Program-made: the position numbers and the translations under genes
Shown: in pieces, positions 22,319 through 22,354 of the stretch
Layout: each line of letters opens with the position of its first letter
Position numbering within the stretch: position 1 is the stretch's first letter
Notes under the pieces: generated by a model
What the model saw: the letters and a program-made list of their open reading frames with translations, nothing else
The model's database searches: none
What the model was told of the DNA's origin: nothing
NCBI GenBank assembly: GCA_048498995.1
Contig: JBEHWX010000095.1
Span: 1 to 22,354 of the forward strand
DNA: 22,354 nt
Origin: JBEHWX01 sp048498995
GTDB lineage: Bacteria > Bacteroidota > Ignavibacteria > OLB7
Reading direction: 5' to 3'

Positions 22319-22354
22319 CTCAGACCATCCTCAACCACCAAACCACCGGGGAGT

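Noticed and set aside
18675..22319. 1214-codon minus-strand frame at the right end
   Set aside because: It is a shadow of the LD-carboxypeptidase and permease genes; it spans terminators and has no domain signal.

Overview
The window is a GC-rich bacterial chromosome segment in which every convincing gene lies on the + strand. It probably comes from the Bacteroidota/Chlorobiota (FCB) side of the tree. The evidence is a protein ending in a type IX secretion (T9SS) sorting domain, a second protein with a shorter sorting-like tail, and a secreted protein of the kind databases call 'asparagine synthetase B' in Bacteroidota. Exported proteins and lipoproteins also dominate. The lineage is inferred, because there is no rRNA or other marker gene here.

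Layout. 3-3560: the 3' part of a large T9SS-secreted protein (SBBP repeats, seven Ig-like choice-of-anchor-D domains, a cohesin-like domain, a sorting domain). 3826-5685: a long-chain acyl-CoA ligase. 5686-8742: an AT-richer island with four tandem paralogs of a small secreted cysteine-containing family. Only the fourth continues into a GC-rich tail ending in a sorting-domain-like segment. 9011-10291: the misnamed 'asparagine synthetase B' secreted protein. 10440-10934: an exported CGWC thioredoxin-like protein. 11268-13106 and 13346-15184: two tandem M61 (glycyl aminopeptidase-type) PDZ lipoproteins, each 612 residues. 15257-16270: a cation diffusion facilitator. 16494-18182: an unidentified lipoprotein. 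18469-18768 and 18765-19982: a small helical protein overlapping a Tat-type LD-carboxypeptidase. 20226-22121: an APC-superfamily permease resembling KimA/KUP potassium importers, with a cytosolic C-terminal domain, preceded by a strongly structured intergenic region.

Most genes appear to be single transcription units, since hairpins follow nearly every one. The exception is the small gene/LD-carboxypeptidase pair, joined by a GTGA overlap. The shared theme is the cell envelope: secretion, extracytoplasmic proteolysis, peptidoglycan trimming, thiol chemistry and ion transport.

The best candidate for something undescribed is the four-gene array at 5881-8742. Its domain has five cysteines whose last three spacings (11, 10 and 74 residues) are identical in all four copies although the rest has diverged, so the domain looks constrained rather than decaying. 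Almost every spacer in the window also carries a short tandem duplication (11-19 bp), several touching or next to stop codons.
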